A DNA stretch of 64,000 bases from an uncultured Prevotellaceae bacterium (GTDB lineage Bacteria; Bacteroidota; Bacteroidia; Bacteroidales; Bacteroidaceae). Of this stretch, positions 25,375 through 34,124 are shown piece by piece. The translations under genes were made by a program, and so were the position numbers. The stretch is from contig CACZVX010000007.1 in NCBI GenBank assembly GCA_902784755.1, forward strand, positions 1 to 64,000, in the 5' to 3' direction. The first letter of the stretch is position 1; each line of letters starts with the position of its first letter. The notes below the pieces were generated by a model that was not told the DNA's origin, did no database searches, and worked only from the letters and a program-made list of their open reading frames with translations.

Positions 25375-28254
25375 CTAAAAAATGATTTTCTTTCCATTCT
25401 TAATATAAATACCCTTATTCATTCCGCTAGCATTTACCTTATGGCCCTGCAAGTCATATACATTACCATTCTCCAACGAGTTGGAATCTCTTACATCTTG
25501 GATGCCAGTAATGATTCCTGTGTTGTAAAGCACAGGATGACCATTTTCTTCAGCACTGAGATACCAGATGCCAGGAGCAGCCTCAGCCAATTTCTCAAAG
25601 ATAGTGCCGTTTGTGAAGTCTTCGATAGGACTCTTTGGAAGAGCAGGCCAGTCGGTAACAGGATCGAAGCAGTTTGTTATCTGGATATTATTGCCACGAG
25701 CAAATGATTCACCATTAATCACCTCTCCCATATTGTAACAGTTAACGGTAACAGCATCATTACCTAACCATCCCGAAAGTCCACCAGCTTCCCATCCACT
25801 CTGGATTTGACCAGCGTTATAGCAATTGGTCATAGTAATGTGTGCATCACCACTATAATTACAACCGATAATACCACCTGCATTAGCAGCATCTGTGATA
25901 ATGGCAGCCTCATTGCCCAGACATTCTAGTGTAACTTCACCATGACCACTCAAATCGCCAATAAACGCAGCAGAGGCATGGTGCCCTTTCAGGGTGTTAC
26001 TCGAATCCATTGTCATATTCTTCAATGTTATACCAGCACCGGCATATCTTACCAAAGCCACAGGATTAGCTGTATCTTCTATCGTCCATCCCTTAATCAG
26101 ATGCTTCTGTCCGTCTATCTCTCCAACAAAGCGATGCGCAGTTGTTCCGATACATGGGAAGGAACTATCCATCTCTATATCTGCAGTAAGCTTAGCCTTG
26201 GCCGTAGCATAGTCTTCTAATTTGTTCACCAGGCTAGCAAACCAATTGAGGTCGGTAAAGTTACTCAACTCATAATAACCGCCTTCGGCTGTTTCTTTAA
26301 ATGCTGGATTGGGTTCATGACAGAAGATACCATCGTGGCTATTTTCACAAAGACCCGTCTCTTCACTGAACTCGTGGGGGGCTGTTTCAACTCCTTTTTC
26401 CTCATTCTCATACACCATATCGGGTTTGGGGGTACCGTCACAATAATTCGAACCATTCGCATAGACTACTTCTGTGCCGAAGGGCATCGGATGAGTATCG
26501 CCACCCTCTCCCAGTTTCTGGAACCAAACCACATTCTCGCTACTATTGCCATTCAACTTATAAGCTAACTCGCCACTTGCCATCTGTTCAGCCGTGAAGA
26601 GCTGGCCCTGACCGCCATACATAGCGTAAACGTTCTCACCCTGAACCTCGTCTTTACGCCAGAGGGGATTACCATTGATGTCAACGGCTGTGCTGTAACA
26701 GTTACGTATAACAGATTCGTTGTTGCCCATCCAGGCACAGATACCTGCATTCTCATGACTGCCAACAATGGTACCCGTGTTATAGCAGTTCTCGATGGTG
26801 ACCTGTTTTTCAGAACAGCCCACAATACCAGCTGAGTTCTGAGCTGTTCCCATGATGTCAGCCTCGTTGCCACAGTTACGAACTATCACACCGTCACCCC
26901 AAACATGGCCCAAGATACCAGCAGTAAAGGCATTACCCTGAATGATACAGGAAGCGTCAATGATGACATTCTCTATAATTGCACCGCCGACAGCCTGGCC
27001 AAAAAGTGCCTGATTGTTTTGCCCGGCATTAGTTGTGAGCTTCAAGATGCGATGCCCCTGACCGTTGAAGTGCCCCTTGAAATCGTGAGCATCCTGCCCG
27101 ATGGGAGTCCATTCCTTGCCAGTCATATCGATATCGTCCGTAAGTACTGCATTCGCAGCACCGTTGGATGTCCTTACAATCTCAGAATAGCGCACCAAAG
27201 CATCGGCACAACCCAACTGGTAAACGCCATCAACAGCAAACAGTTCGCCACAGACAGTGCAGATACCATCTTGGAATTGATGTTCGTCGCGGGTAGAACC
27301 CTCTGTGTTGGAATAGGTCACTTCAGAACCAACCTTTGCAGTAACACCGTCGCACTGTAAAGCGCCATTGGCATAGACAAAACCATGCGAGGGGTCGAAT
27401 GTAGGATAAGCATCCTTAGGCTCGCTCAGGTTCTGACGCCATATGCCTGCGTCAACATTTCCATTGAGCTGATAAGCCAGACGACCAGAAGCCAAGTCGC
27501 TATCTTCGATAACGGAAGCTCCCTGATGGGCATAAAGATGATAGATGCGCTCGGTGGTAATACCAGTACTGTTGCGCCACAGCGAATTATCACCGTCGCC
27601 ACCATTCTCAATAATACCTGTATTCCAGAATCCACGCACCTCCACACTTCCGTGACCGCCAAACCAACCTGTGATGATGGCGCTCTCACCACCAGCACTG
27701 ATGTTGCCCGTATTATAACAGTTAGTCATGCGGGTTGCGGGGCCGCCGTTCATAATTACACCGAAGATGGCACAGCAGTTATTCCCTGTTCCATAAACAT
27801 AGCCTTCATGACCCACGTTTTCGAGTGTCACCCAGCCACTGCCGTCACTGCATCCAATGATACCGCCTATCATACTTGTACCGCGAACCTCATTATTGGG
27901 ACCGGCCACCAGATTCTTAATGACACAACCACCGTTGACCACGCCAAAGATACCTATCTTACTTTCACCCTCAATTTTCAAGTTATCAATTTTGTGATAC
28001 TGACCGTCGAAAGTTCCCACGTAGCGGTGATCATTGTCACCTATAGGTGTCCATGTCTTTCCTGTCATGTCGATGTCTGCTGTGAGTATGGCATTAGCTC
28101 CATTCTCTCCTCCGTTGACAATGGCGGCAAACTCTATGAGTTGGTCGGCCGTACCAATTTGGTAGACACCCTCTACTTGTTCGAGTGCCATGGCACCAGT
28201 ATTAGCCAGCCATGCTATGGCCAAAGCAAACAAAAATGTAAGGTTTTGTTTCAT
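25375..28254 (-). CDS. Large secreted GLUG-repeat protein with T9SS-type tail (copy 1)
   Basis: 959 residues. Signal peptide MKQNLTFLFALAIAWLANTGAMA, then three modules, each opening with a Y-(E/Q)L/IG-ADxLxxFAxxVN-type segment and ADIDMTGKTWTPIG..F.GTFDGQ(Y/G)H followed by GLUG-like beta-helix turns (GIIGCSDGSG, NCYNTGNI, TNCYNAGQI). Between modules are small Cys pairs (HQFQDGICTVCG), possible metal or disulfide knobs. The end VYDLQGHKV..MNKGIYIKNGKKIIF is a T9SS sorting tail. GLUG proteins are elongated surface or adhesive proteins; no enzyme motif is visible. Its location between two GH31 genes suggests substrate attachment or an extracellular scaffold. Paralogue at 30428-33334. Confidence 0.72.
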   Translation of the reverse strand: MKQNLTFLFALAIAWLANTGAMALEQVEGVYQIGTADQLIEFAAIVNGGENGANAILTADIDMTGKTWTPIGDNDHRYVGTFDGQYHKIDNLKIEGESKIGIFGVVNGGCVIKNLVAGPNNEVRGTSMIGGIIGCSDGSGWVTLENVGHEGYVYGTGNNCCAIFGVIMNGGPATRMTNCYNTGNISAGGESAIITGWFGGHGSVEVRGFWNTGIIENGGDGDNSLWRNSTGITTERIYHLYAHQGASVIEDSDLASGRLAYQLNGNVDAGIWRQNLSEPKDAYPTFDPSHGFVYANGALQCDGVTAKVGSEVTYSNTEGSTRDEHQFQDGICTVCGELFAVDGVYQLGCADALVRYSEIVRTSNGAANAVLTDDIDMTGKEWTPIGQDAHDFKGHFNGQGHRILKLTTNAGQNNQALFGQAVGGAIIENVIIDASCIIQGNAFTAGILGHVWGDGVIVRNCGNEADIMGTAQNSAGIVGCSEKQVTIENCYNTGTIVGSHENAGICAWMGNNESVIRNCYSTAVDINGNPLWRKDEVQGENVYAMYGGQGQLFTAEQMASGELAYKLNGNSSENVVWFQKLGEGGDTHPMPFGTEVVYANGSNYCDGTPKPDMVYENEEKGVETAPHEFSEETGLCENSHDGIFCHEPNPAFKETAEGGYYELSNFTDLNWFASLVNKLEDYATAKAKLTADIEMDSSFPCIGTTAHRFVGEIDGQKHLIKGWTIEDTANPVALVRYAGAGITLKNMTMDSSNTLKGHHASAAFIGDLSGHGEVTLECLGNEAAIITDAANAGGIIGCNYSGDAHITMTNCYNAGQIQSGWEAGGLSGWLGNDAVTVNCYNMGEVINGESFARGNNIQITNCFDPVTDWPALPKSPIEDFTNGTIFEKLAEAAPGIWYLSAEENGHPVLYNTGIITGIQDVRDSNSLENGNVYDLQGHKVNASGMNKGIYIKNGKKIIF

Positions 28255-28284
28255 GTTATTATTGTTTTTAGTTAGAAATAATAG

Positions 28285-30420
28285 TTATATTTTCATCGTA
28301 GCCATTTCTCCCTTCTGCCATGCTGAATAACGCACTTTGCCATTCTTTACATATCCAATGCGGAGCACCCGTGAGGATTGCTCTCGCCTGCCCTCTTTAC
28401 GGACAACACGTGCGGAGAGTTGGCGTTTATTCAGTGTGGCTTCAAGTTGCGAGAGGCTATAGTCGCCTGTGCGATAAGCAAAGCCGTCACCCGCATCTTC
28501 ATAGAGTGTACCTACAGCCTCACCCTTTTCGTCGAGGCAGACTAACAAAGTCAGAGAGTCACCACTAATTTCATCAGTACTCTGTGCCAGATTTGCTAGG
28601 GGGATCACCGACCCTGGACGCTGTCGGAGTTCTGCCTGATACTGGTCGGACTTATCCTCAAGTGCCAGATTTTGCCAATTGTTCAGCAGGTCACACTTTC
28701 CAGCCCATTTTGGTACAACCATCAAGTTGCTTCCCAAAAGGAAACTTCGGTCCTCGCTGCGAAGGCTGAGATCCTTGGCGTCGGCCATGAAAAGTGGTCG
28801 CATCACAGGCATACCATCAACACTTGCTTCCCGAAAGATTGTGTAAATATAAGGCATCAGCCGATAACGGCGGTTGATAGCTGTACGGCAGGCATTGAGC
28901 ACTTCAGGCGTGAAAGCCCAAGGTTCTTGATTCACACTACCTTTGATAGTATGATTCCGCACAAAAGGGAAGAAAACGCCCATGGCTGTCCAGTGGGCTA
29001 CCAGTTCACCATTGGCACTCTCACAAAATCCGCCAATGTCAGGTCCGTTAAAAGGCTGCCCGGAAAGACCGAGCGTAAGAGTCATGGGAACACTCAGTTT
29101 CAACTGGTCCCACGATGACAGGTTATCACCTGTCCATGTAGCCGCATAGCGATGACCGCCCAGAAAGTTAGAGCGGGAAAGAATAAAGGGTCGCTTCTGC
29201 GGATTGGCCAGCAAAAGCCCCTGTCGGCTGGCACGTACCATATTCAAGCCAAAAACATTATGGAAGCGAAGATGAGGACCAGCATTTACACCGTCACCTC
29301 CCTGATGCCTGTTATCAGCGGGCATAGACGTTTCAGGACCTCCAAAGACAGAAGGCTCATTCATATCGTTCCACACGCCATCAATGCCGTTTGCCATATA
29401 ATCCTTATACAGCGTAGCCCACCAAGTACGAACCTCAGGTCTGGTAAAATCAGGGAAATGACATGCACCCGGCCAAACATTACCCACGAAAGGCTTTCCG
29501 TCCTTGTCTTTCACCCAATAGTCGCCAGCTGTTCCTTGATCATCCACGAAATAGCCTGGTTCTACTTTCACACCCGGATCAATCATATAGACTGCCTTAA
29601 AGTGTTTCTTATGAAGATAGTCGTTGAGTTGCTTGGGATGTGAAAACTCTTTGGGATTGAAGGTAAATATTTTATAGCCGTCCATATAGTCAATATCCAT
29701 CCAAATCACGTCAGACGGAATCTGATAATAACGGAGAGTATCGGCTATCTCCTTTACACGTGTATCAGGTTGATAGCTGAAACGGCATTGCTGATAACCC
29801 AATGCCCACAGGGGAGGGAGTTCCATTGTACCAGTCAGCTCACCTAAAGCCTTCATTACATCCTGTGGACAGTCGCGCTCGATTACTACAACGCGGAACG
29901 CCGGTCCCTGACTTTCAAAACGCACCACACTCCCCTCAGACTTTTCTTCAAGAATAATGCTCTGACGCCAGGTGTTATCGGCTATAATACCAAAGGCAGT
30001 GCCATCCTTTCGCAGTCCCATCACCCAAGGATGACTCTGATAAAGATGTGAACCGCCATCAATGCTATAGGCTGGTGTATCGACATTCCAAAGATGAACA
30101 GTTTTCCCATTCCTGCGCAAACTGCCAGTCACCTCACCAGTACCATAAAGGTCTATGTTTTTACCAACACTGAGGGTGGCCACATTTCTGCTACCGTCTT
30201 CCGAAAAAACAGGGCACACCTGCCAAGAATCGGGAAGAGTCTGAGTTGCCACCGGTTCATGTTCGAAGATGGGCGATGGCTGATGCTGTGAAGCATCATA
30301 GCCAGCTGGATAAAACACGGCTACACGATCGGAAGTCACAAAAGAAGCCTGTGCCATCGCTGTTACAACGATGGACAGACCTCCTAAAATAACACTGATT
30401 CTCTTAAGTCTTAAACTCAT
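28285..30420 (-). CDS. GH31-family alpha-glucosidase (classic WNDMNEP type)
   Basis: 711 residues from Met at 30420 (MSLRLKRISVILGGLSIVVTAMAQ signal peptide). GH31 barrel with nucleophile D352 in GVWNDMNEPSVF and acid/base D432 in WTGDNLSSW, followed by GLSGQPFNGPDIGGF. This is the canonical alpha-glucosidase form that removes terminal alpha-linked glucose (maltose, isomaltose, trehalose-like or glucosidase II type substrates). No T9SS tail (ends GEMATMKI), so a periplasmic location is expected. It starts 7 bp after the GLUG gene at 30428-33334 and ends 30 bp before the other GLUG gene. Confidence 0.9.
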   Translation of the reverse strand: MSLRLKRISVILGGLSIVVTAMAQASFVTSDRVAVFYPAGYDASQHQPSPIFEHEPVATQTLPDSWQVCPVFSEDGSRNVATLSVGKNIDLYGTGEVTGSLRRNGKTVHLWNVDTPAYSIDGGSHLYQSHPWVMGLRKDGTAFGIIADNTWRQSIILEEKSEGSVVRFESQGPAFRVVVIERDCPQDVMKALGELTGTMELPPLWALGYQQCRFSYQPDTRVKEIADTLRYYQIPSDVIWMDIDYMDGYKIFTFNPKEFSHPKQLNDYLHKKHFKAVYMIDPGVKVEPGYFVDDQGTAGDYWVKDKDGKPFVGNVWPGACHFPDFTRPEVRTWWATLYKDYMANGIDGVWNDMNEPSVFGGPETSMPADNRHQGGDGVNAGPHLRFHNVFGLNMVRASRQGLLLANPQKRPFILSRSNFLGGHRYAATWTGDNLSSWDQLKLSVPMTLTLGLSGQPFNGPDIGGFCESANGELVAHWTAMGVFFPFVRNHTIKGSVNQEPWAFTPEVLNACRTAINRRYRLMPYIYTIFREASVDGMPVMRPLFMADAKDLSLRSEDRSFLLGSNLMVVPKWAGKCDLLNNWQNLALEDKSDQYQAELRQRPGSVIPLANLAQSTDEISGDSLTLLVCLDEKGEAVGTLYEDAGDGFAYRTGDYSLSQLEATLNKRQLSARVVRKEGRREQSSRVLRIGYVKNGKVRYSAWQKGEMATMKI

Positions 30421-30427
30421 GGATCTT

Positions 30428-33334
30428 TTAGTCACGCAAAACTTTCTTAACCGTTCCGTCAGCCATGCGAATAATATTGATACCACGTTGCATTGTTGCC
30501 TGACGACGACCTTGTAGATCGAAAATCATCTCTCCTGCCTTGGCCGCACGTGTAGGAATTTTTTCAACACCTGTTGCTTCACCTGCAAAGTTAAGTACGG
30601 GATGTTTATCACCCTGTTTATACACCTCATATCCAGCACCAGTATTGAGGAACTCGCAAAGAGAACCATCAGTTACACTTTCTGAGCTAACGCTATTAAC
30701 CTGACGACTCTCCACTTCATAGCAGTTTGTGAAAGTAATGAGACTGCCATTGTAGCGAGCAAATGTACGGTCACCGTCAATGGCTTCAGGATTCACTGTT
30801 CCACTATTATAGCAGTTCTTCACTTCACCGCGATCACCAAGCCATCCAGAGATGGCAGCACACTCGCGCTGGCCGACAATGTCACCTGTATTGTAGCAGT
30901 TGATGATATGAACCTCTGACTCACTCAAGTCATTCACGCCCAGAATACCAGCGCCATTCGCCCCTTCGACACCTACATTAACCGTTGCTTCGTTACCGCA
31001 GTTCTCAATAGTAACCACAGCTCTGCCTCTGGCTGTACCGACAATACCTGCAGAATAACCTGTAGAGTAGATTTCGCCTCGTACCACAACGTTTTTGATA
31101 GTAGCTCCACTGACGACACCGAAGAGACCCTTGTTACCATAGCTGCTCTCTATAAGCATATTATTCACAATATGGCCATGACCATCAAATACGCCCTTAA
31201 ACGGATAATACACTTCTGGATCACCTTCGCGAATACCTATACCTGCAAAGGGAACATTACCAAGATCGATGTCACTGGTCATGTCTACTATGATTTCAGG
31301 ATTGATGGTTCCATCATTGATGCCAGCAGCAAGAGCCCGCAACTCATCTGCTGTGGTAATAATACGAGCACCACAAACGGAGCAAATGTGATCTACATAA
31401 GCATGCTCCTCGCGAACCAGCCCTTCATCCGTGTTGCTGAAAGATGTTGTCAAAGGCTTGCCATCACAGCTCAATTTACCATTGGCATAGACAGCCGCAT
31501 GGCTTGCAAAGGGTAAAGGATAGGGATCCCCACCCAGATTCTGACGCCAGGCGCCAGCATTCTCTTTTCCATTCAATTTCCAAGCTAGTTCACCTGAGGC
31601 TACAACTTCTGCACTAACTATTTCAGCATTTGCGTCTGACACTTCAATGATATTGTCGGAATAATAAATATTCTTCATGGTGTTCACGTTGCGGGCAAAT
31701 ACAGTGGAATTACCTGCCAGACTCATCAGTGAAGATGCCACAAAACAATTCTCGATGAGTGTTTCAACTCTTCCGTGAGCATAGCCAATGATACCTGCAC
31801 TGCCCTCACATGTTGGACCGTCCATCGTGCCCACGAAAGCACAGTTACGATAGGTGGGACTCTCATGACTAATAGCACAGACACCGCCATGGGTTCCATC
31901 TCCAACATAGGACAAAGTCATATTCACACCTACGACAACATTCTCAATAAGCACCGTACCGCGGGTCATATAGGCCAATCCACCAGCATATTGCTCAGTA
32001 GACTCGATAGATCCTTCAACACGCAAATTGCGGATTGTTGCATTGTTGATGACTTTAAACAGGCCAACTCCTTTATAGGAAGCTTTGTAATTTATTGTAA
32101 TTGTATGTTCCTGTCCGTCGAAAACGCCCTCAAAGGCATGAGCCTCATCAAGAGTGTAAGCATCGCCTCCAATCATAACATCCTGAGCGGTGTATTCACT
32201 AAAATTTATGTCTGCTCCCAATCGGGCATTCACTTTCTTTTTCCCATGGTTAACCAGAGCGGCAAACCAATTGAGATCAGCTGCCGTGGTAAGTGTATAG
32301 TATCCATCAGTGAGAGGCAAATATTCTGTATCCACATCACCACAGACAGTACAAATACCGTTTTGGAACTGGTGAGGATCGCGCTTTGAATTATTTTCAT
32401 TGGAGAAAGAGGTCTCACCGCCCTTTGAGGTGCCATCGCAATACAATTCACCTACAGCGTAAACTACACCATGACTGCTAAAAGGTACAGGATATTCATC
32501 AGTACCCAATGTCTGATACCAGACAACATCTTCAGACTGATTGCCATTCATCTGATAAGCCATGGCACCCGTTGATTTGTCTGTCTCTTGAATTAGCGTT
32601 CCTTGATTTCCGTAAGAATCATAGTTATTAGTGCCTTTACCAGCTCCGTTACGCCAAAGAGAGTTGCTGCCATCCATACCCATCACAGTACCGACATTAT
32701 AGCAATTGGTAATCTCACTGCCATTGTTACCTACCCATCCGCAGAGAGCAGCACTTTCTATAGCACCAATCACCATTCCTGAATTGAAACAGTTAATCAT
32801 CTTGATACCACATGAACTGCCCATACTAACGCCACAGATACCGGCAGCATTCTGATTCTGAGCGCCGATTACACCTGCATTACCACAATTTTCGAAGGTG
32901 ACAGTGCCGCCACCATTGGTTCCTCCAGCTAGGCCAACAAAGGCCTTACCGTTAAATTCACACTTATCATCAAGTACCACATTCTTAATAATGGCACCAT
33001 TACTAATAACACCAAAAAGACCGACATACTCTTGTTCTGGTAGATTGATGTACAGGTCGCGCACAAAATGCTGCTGACCATCAAAAATGCCATGATAAGG
33101 GTTAGACACATTTCCGATAGGAGTAAATTCCATATCACTCATCTTAATGTCTGCTGTCATTACAGCATTAGCATCAGTTTCTCCCGCATTGACAAGCGCT
33201 GAAAAATCAATAAGGTCTTGAGCCGTACCAATCTGATAGACACCGTCTGTCTTGGTTAAGGCTGTAGCCGTGCTGCCAGCCCATCCTATCAGGATGCAAA
33301 CTAGAGCTGTTAGAAGTAGATTTTTTTTCATCAT
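30428..33334 (-). CDS. Large secreted GLUG-repeat protein with T9SS-type tail (copy 2)
   Basis: 968 residues. Signal peptide MMKKNLLLTALVCILIGWAGSTATA, three GLUG beta-helix modules (openings VYQIGTAQDLIDFSALVNAG, YYTLTTAADLNWFAALVN, ITTADELRALAAGIND; each followed by F.G.FDGQ/HGH and repeated NCYN.G turns), Cys-pair linkers HQFQNGICTVCG and HICSVCG, and a tail IFDLQGRRQATMQRGINIIR fitting the T9SS sorting domain. It is a clear paralogue of the protein at 25375-28254 with the same module order. It lies 58 bp after the SusE/F-like gene and 7 bp before the alpha-glucosidase. Predicted extracellular, non-enzymatic; adhesive, scaffold or glycan-binding role is conjecture. Confidence 0.72.
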   Translation of the reverse strand: MMKKNLLLTALVCILIGWAGSTATALTKTDGVYQIGTAQDLIDFSALVNAGETDANAVMTADIKMSDMEFTPIGNVSNPYHGIFDGQQHFVRDLYINLPEQEYVGLFGVISNGAIIKNVVLDDKCEFNGKAFVGLAGGTNGGGTVTFENCGNAGVIGAQNQNAAGICGVSMGSSCGIKMINCFNSGMVIGAIESAALCGWVGNNGSEITNCYNVGTVMGMDGSNSLWRNGAGKGTNNYDSYGNQGTLIQETDKSTGAMAYQMNGNQSEDVVWYQTLGTDEYPVPFSSHGVVYAVGELYCDGTSKGGETSFSNENNSKRDPHQFQNGICTVCGDVDTEYLPLTDGYYTLTTAADLNWFAALVNHGKKKVNARLGADINFSEYTAQDVMIGGDAYTLDEAHAFEGVFDGQEHTITINYKASYKGVGLFKVINNATIRNLRVEGSIESTEQYAGGLAYMTRGTVLIENVVVGVNMTLSYVGDGTHGGVCAISHESPTYRNCAFVGTMDGPTCEGSAGIIGYAHGRVETLIENCFVASSLMSLAGNSTVFARNVNTMKNIYYSDNIIEVSDANAEIVSAEVVASGELAWKLNGKENAGAWRQNLGGDPYPLPFASHAAVYANGKLSCDGKPLTTSFSNTDEGLVREEHAYVDHICSVCGARIITTADELRALAAGINDGTINPEIIVDMTSDIDLGNVPFAGIGIREGDPEVYYPFKGVFDGHGHIVNNMLIESSYGNKGLFGVVSGATIKNVVVRGEIYSTGYSAGIVGTARGRAVVTIENCGNEATVNVGVEGANGAGILGVNDLSESEVHIINCYNTGDIVGQRECAAISGWLGDRGEVKNCYNSGTVNPEAIDGDRTFARYNGSLITFTNCYEVESRQVNSVSSESVTDGSLCEFLNTGAGYEVYKQGDKHPVLNFAGEATGVEKIPTRAAKAGEMIFDLQGRRQATMQRGINIIRMADGTVKKVLRD

Positions 33335-33392
33335 AATAAGATAAATTGTTGATTAATGGTTCTGAAAAATGATTGTTGAAGAGAGAGAGAGT

Positions 33393-34112
33393 TTATTTGA
33401 TTACCTGAGATTCAACCACCTCATTGAAAAGATCTATGCGTATACGGTAGCGACCCTCCTTATGGATATCCCACTTAGTGTCAGGACCACCAGTCTGAAA
33501 GGTTTTCTCCTTTAAAATATCTGCCCCCTGTGTATAAGGATGAATACTTTTAGGTCCCCATCGGTCTTGTCCTTGGAACTTAAAACTCAGAGGCTCTTCA
33601 TTATCCGGCCGATTCTTAAGTTCGCCCTCCCATGTCCATATACAGGGATTCTCCACATCCTGCTCCATAAGCAACATCTTGCCTTCATGCCAGCCAGCCT
33701 CTGTTGCACCTCCTGCAATGAATAGTTCACCCCAAGGTTGGAAGACTTCGCCTTGTAGAATTTGAGTATCTGTATGAAGTGCGAAACGGTAATATGGGCA
33801 GGAAAAGGTGACCTGCCAAGCGGGAAGGCTACCCGCCTTAGTCTCACTTTTGTAATGAAGACCATGGTTGACAATATTTGCATCGATAGCATCTGGAACG
33901 AGCCAACGGGTGCTCTCACGAGGCTTCTCTGAATCGATGATACGCAGTTCGCCCTCTCGCAGTTCACCATAGAATTTATAGGTATTGGGAGCGACACATT
34001 GAAGAGATTGTGTACCGCCAGGTACTGCGGTTCCTGTAATCCAATACTGCTGGGCGTTAGCAAACGAGAAATGAGTAATGAATAATGACAATAAGATGAT
34101 AAGTCGGTTCAT
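33393..34112 (-). CDS. SusE/SusF-like glycan-binding protein without T9SS tail (copy 2)
   Basis: 239 residues. Signal peptide MNRLIILLSLFITHFSFANAQ and two modules opening YWITGTAVPGGTQSL and ELFIAGGATEAGWHEGKM, paralogous to the protein at 21918-22847 (shared FKFQGQDRWGPKSIHPYTQ / FKLEGQMTWGPRELHPFTQ). It stops after the second module (RIDLFNEVVESQVIK) and has no sorting tail and no lipobox, so it is predicted periplasmic. It follows GH31 copy 2 by 12 bp, the same neighbour relation as in the other pair. Sugar specificity unknown. Confidence 0.66.
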   Translation of the reverse strand: MNRLIILLSLFITHFSFANAQQYWITGTAVPGGTQSLQCVAPNTYKFYGELREGELRIIDSEKPRESTRWLVPDAIDANIVNHGLHYKSETKAGSLPAWQVTFSCPYYRFALHTDTQILQGEVFQPWGELFIAGGATEAGWHEGKMLLMEQDVENPCIWTWEGELKNRPDNEEPLSFKFQGQDRWGPKSIHPYTQGADILKEKTFQTGGPDTKWDIHKEGRYRIRIDLFNEVVESQVIK

Positions 34113-34124
34113 GATTCCACTTTT

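Noticed and set aside
30428..33334. Possibility that the GLUG proteins are fused enzymes
   Set aside because: No catalytic signature of a known hydrolase or lyase seen; repeats extend through the whole length.
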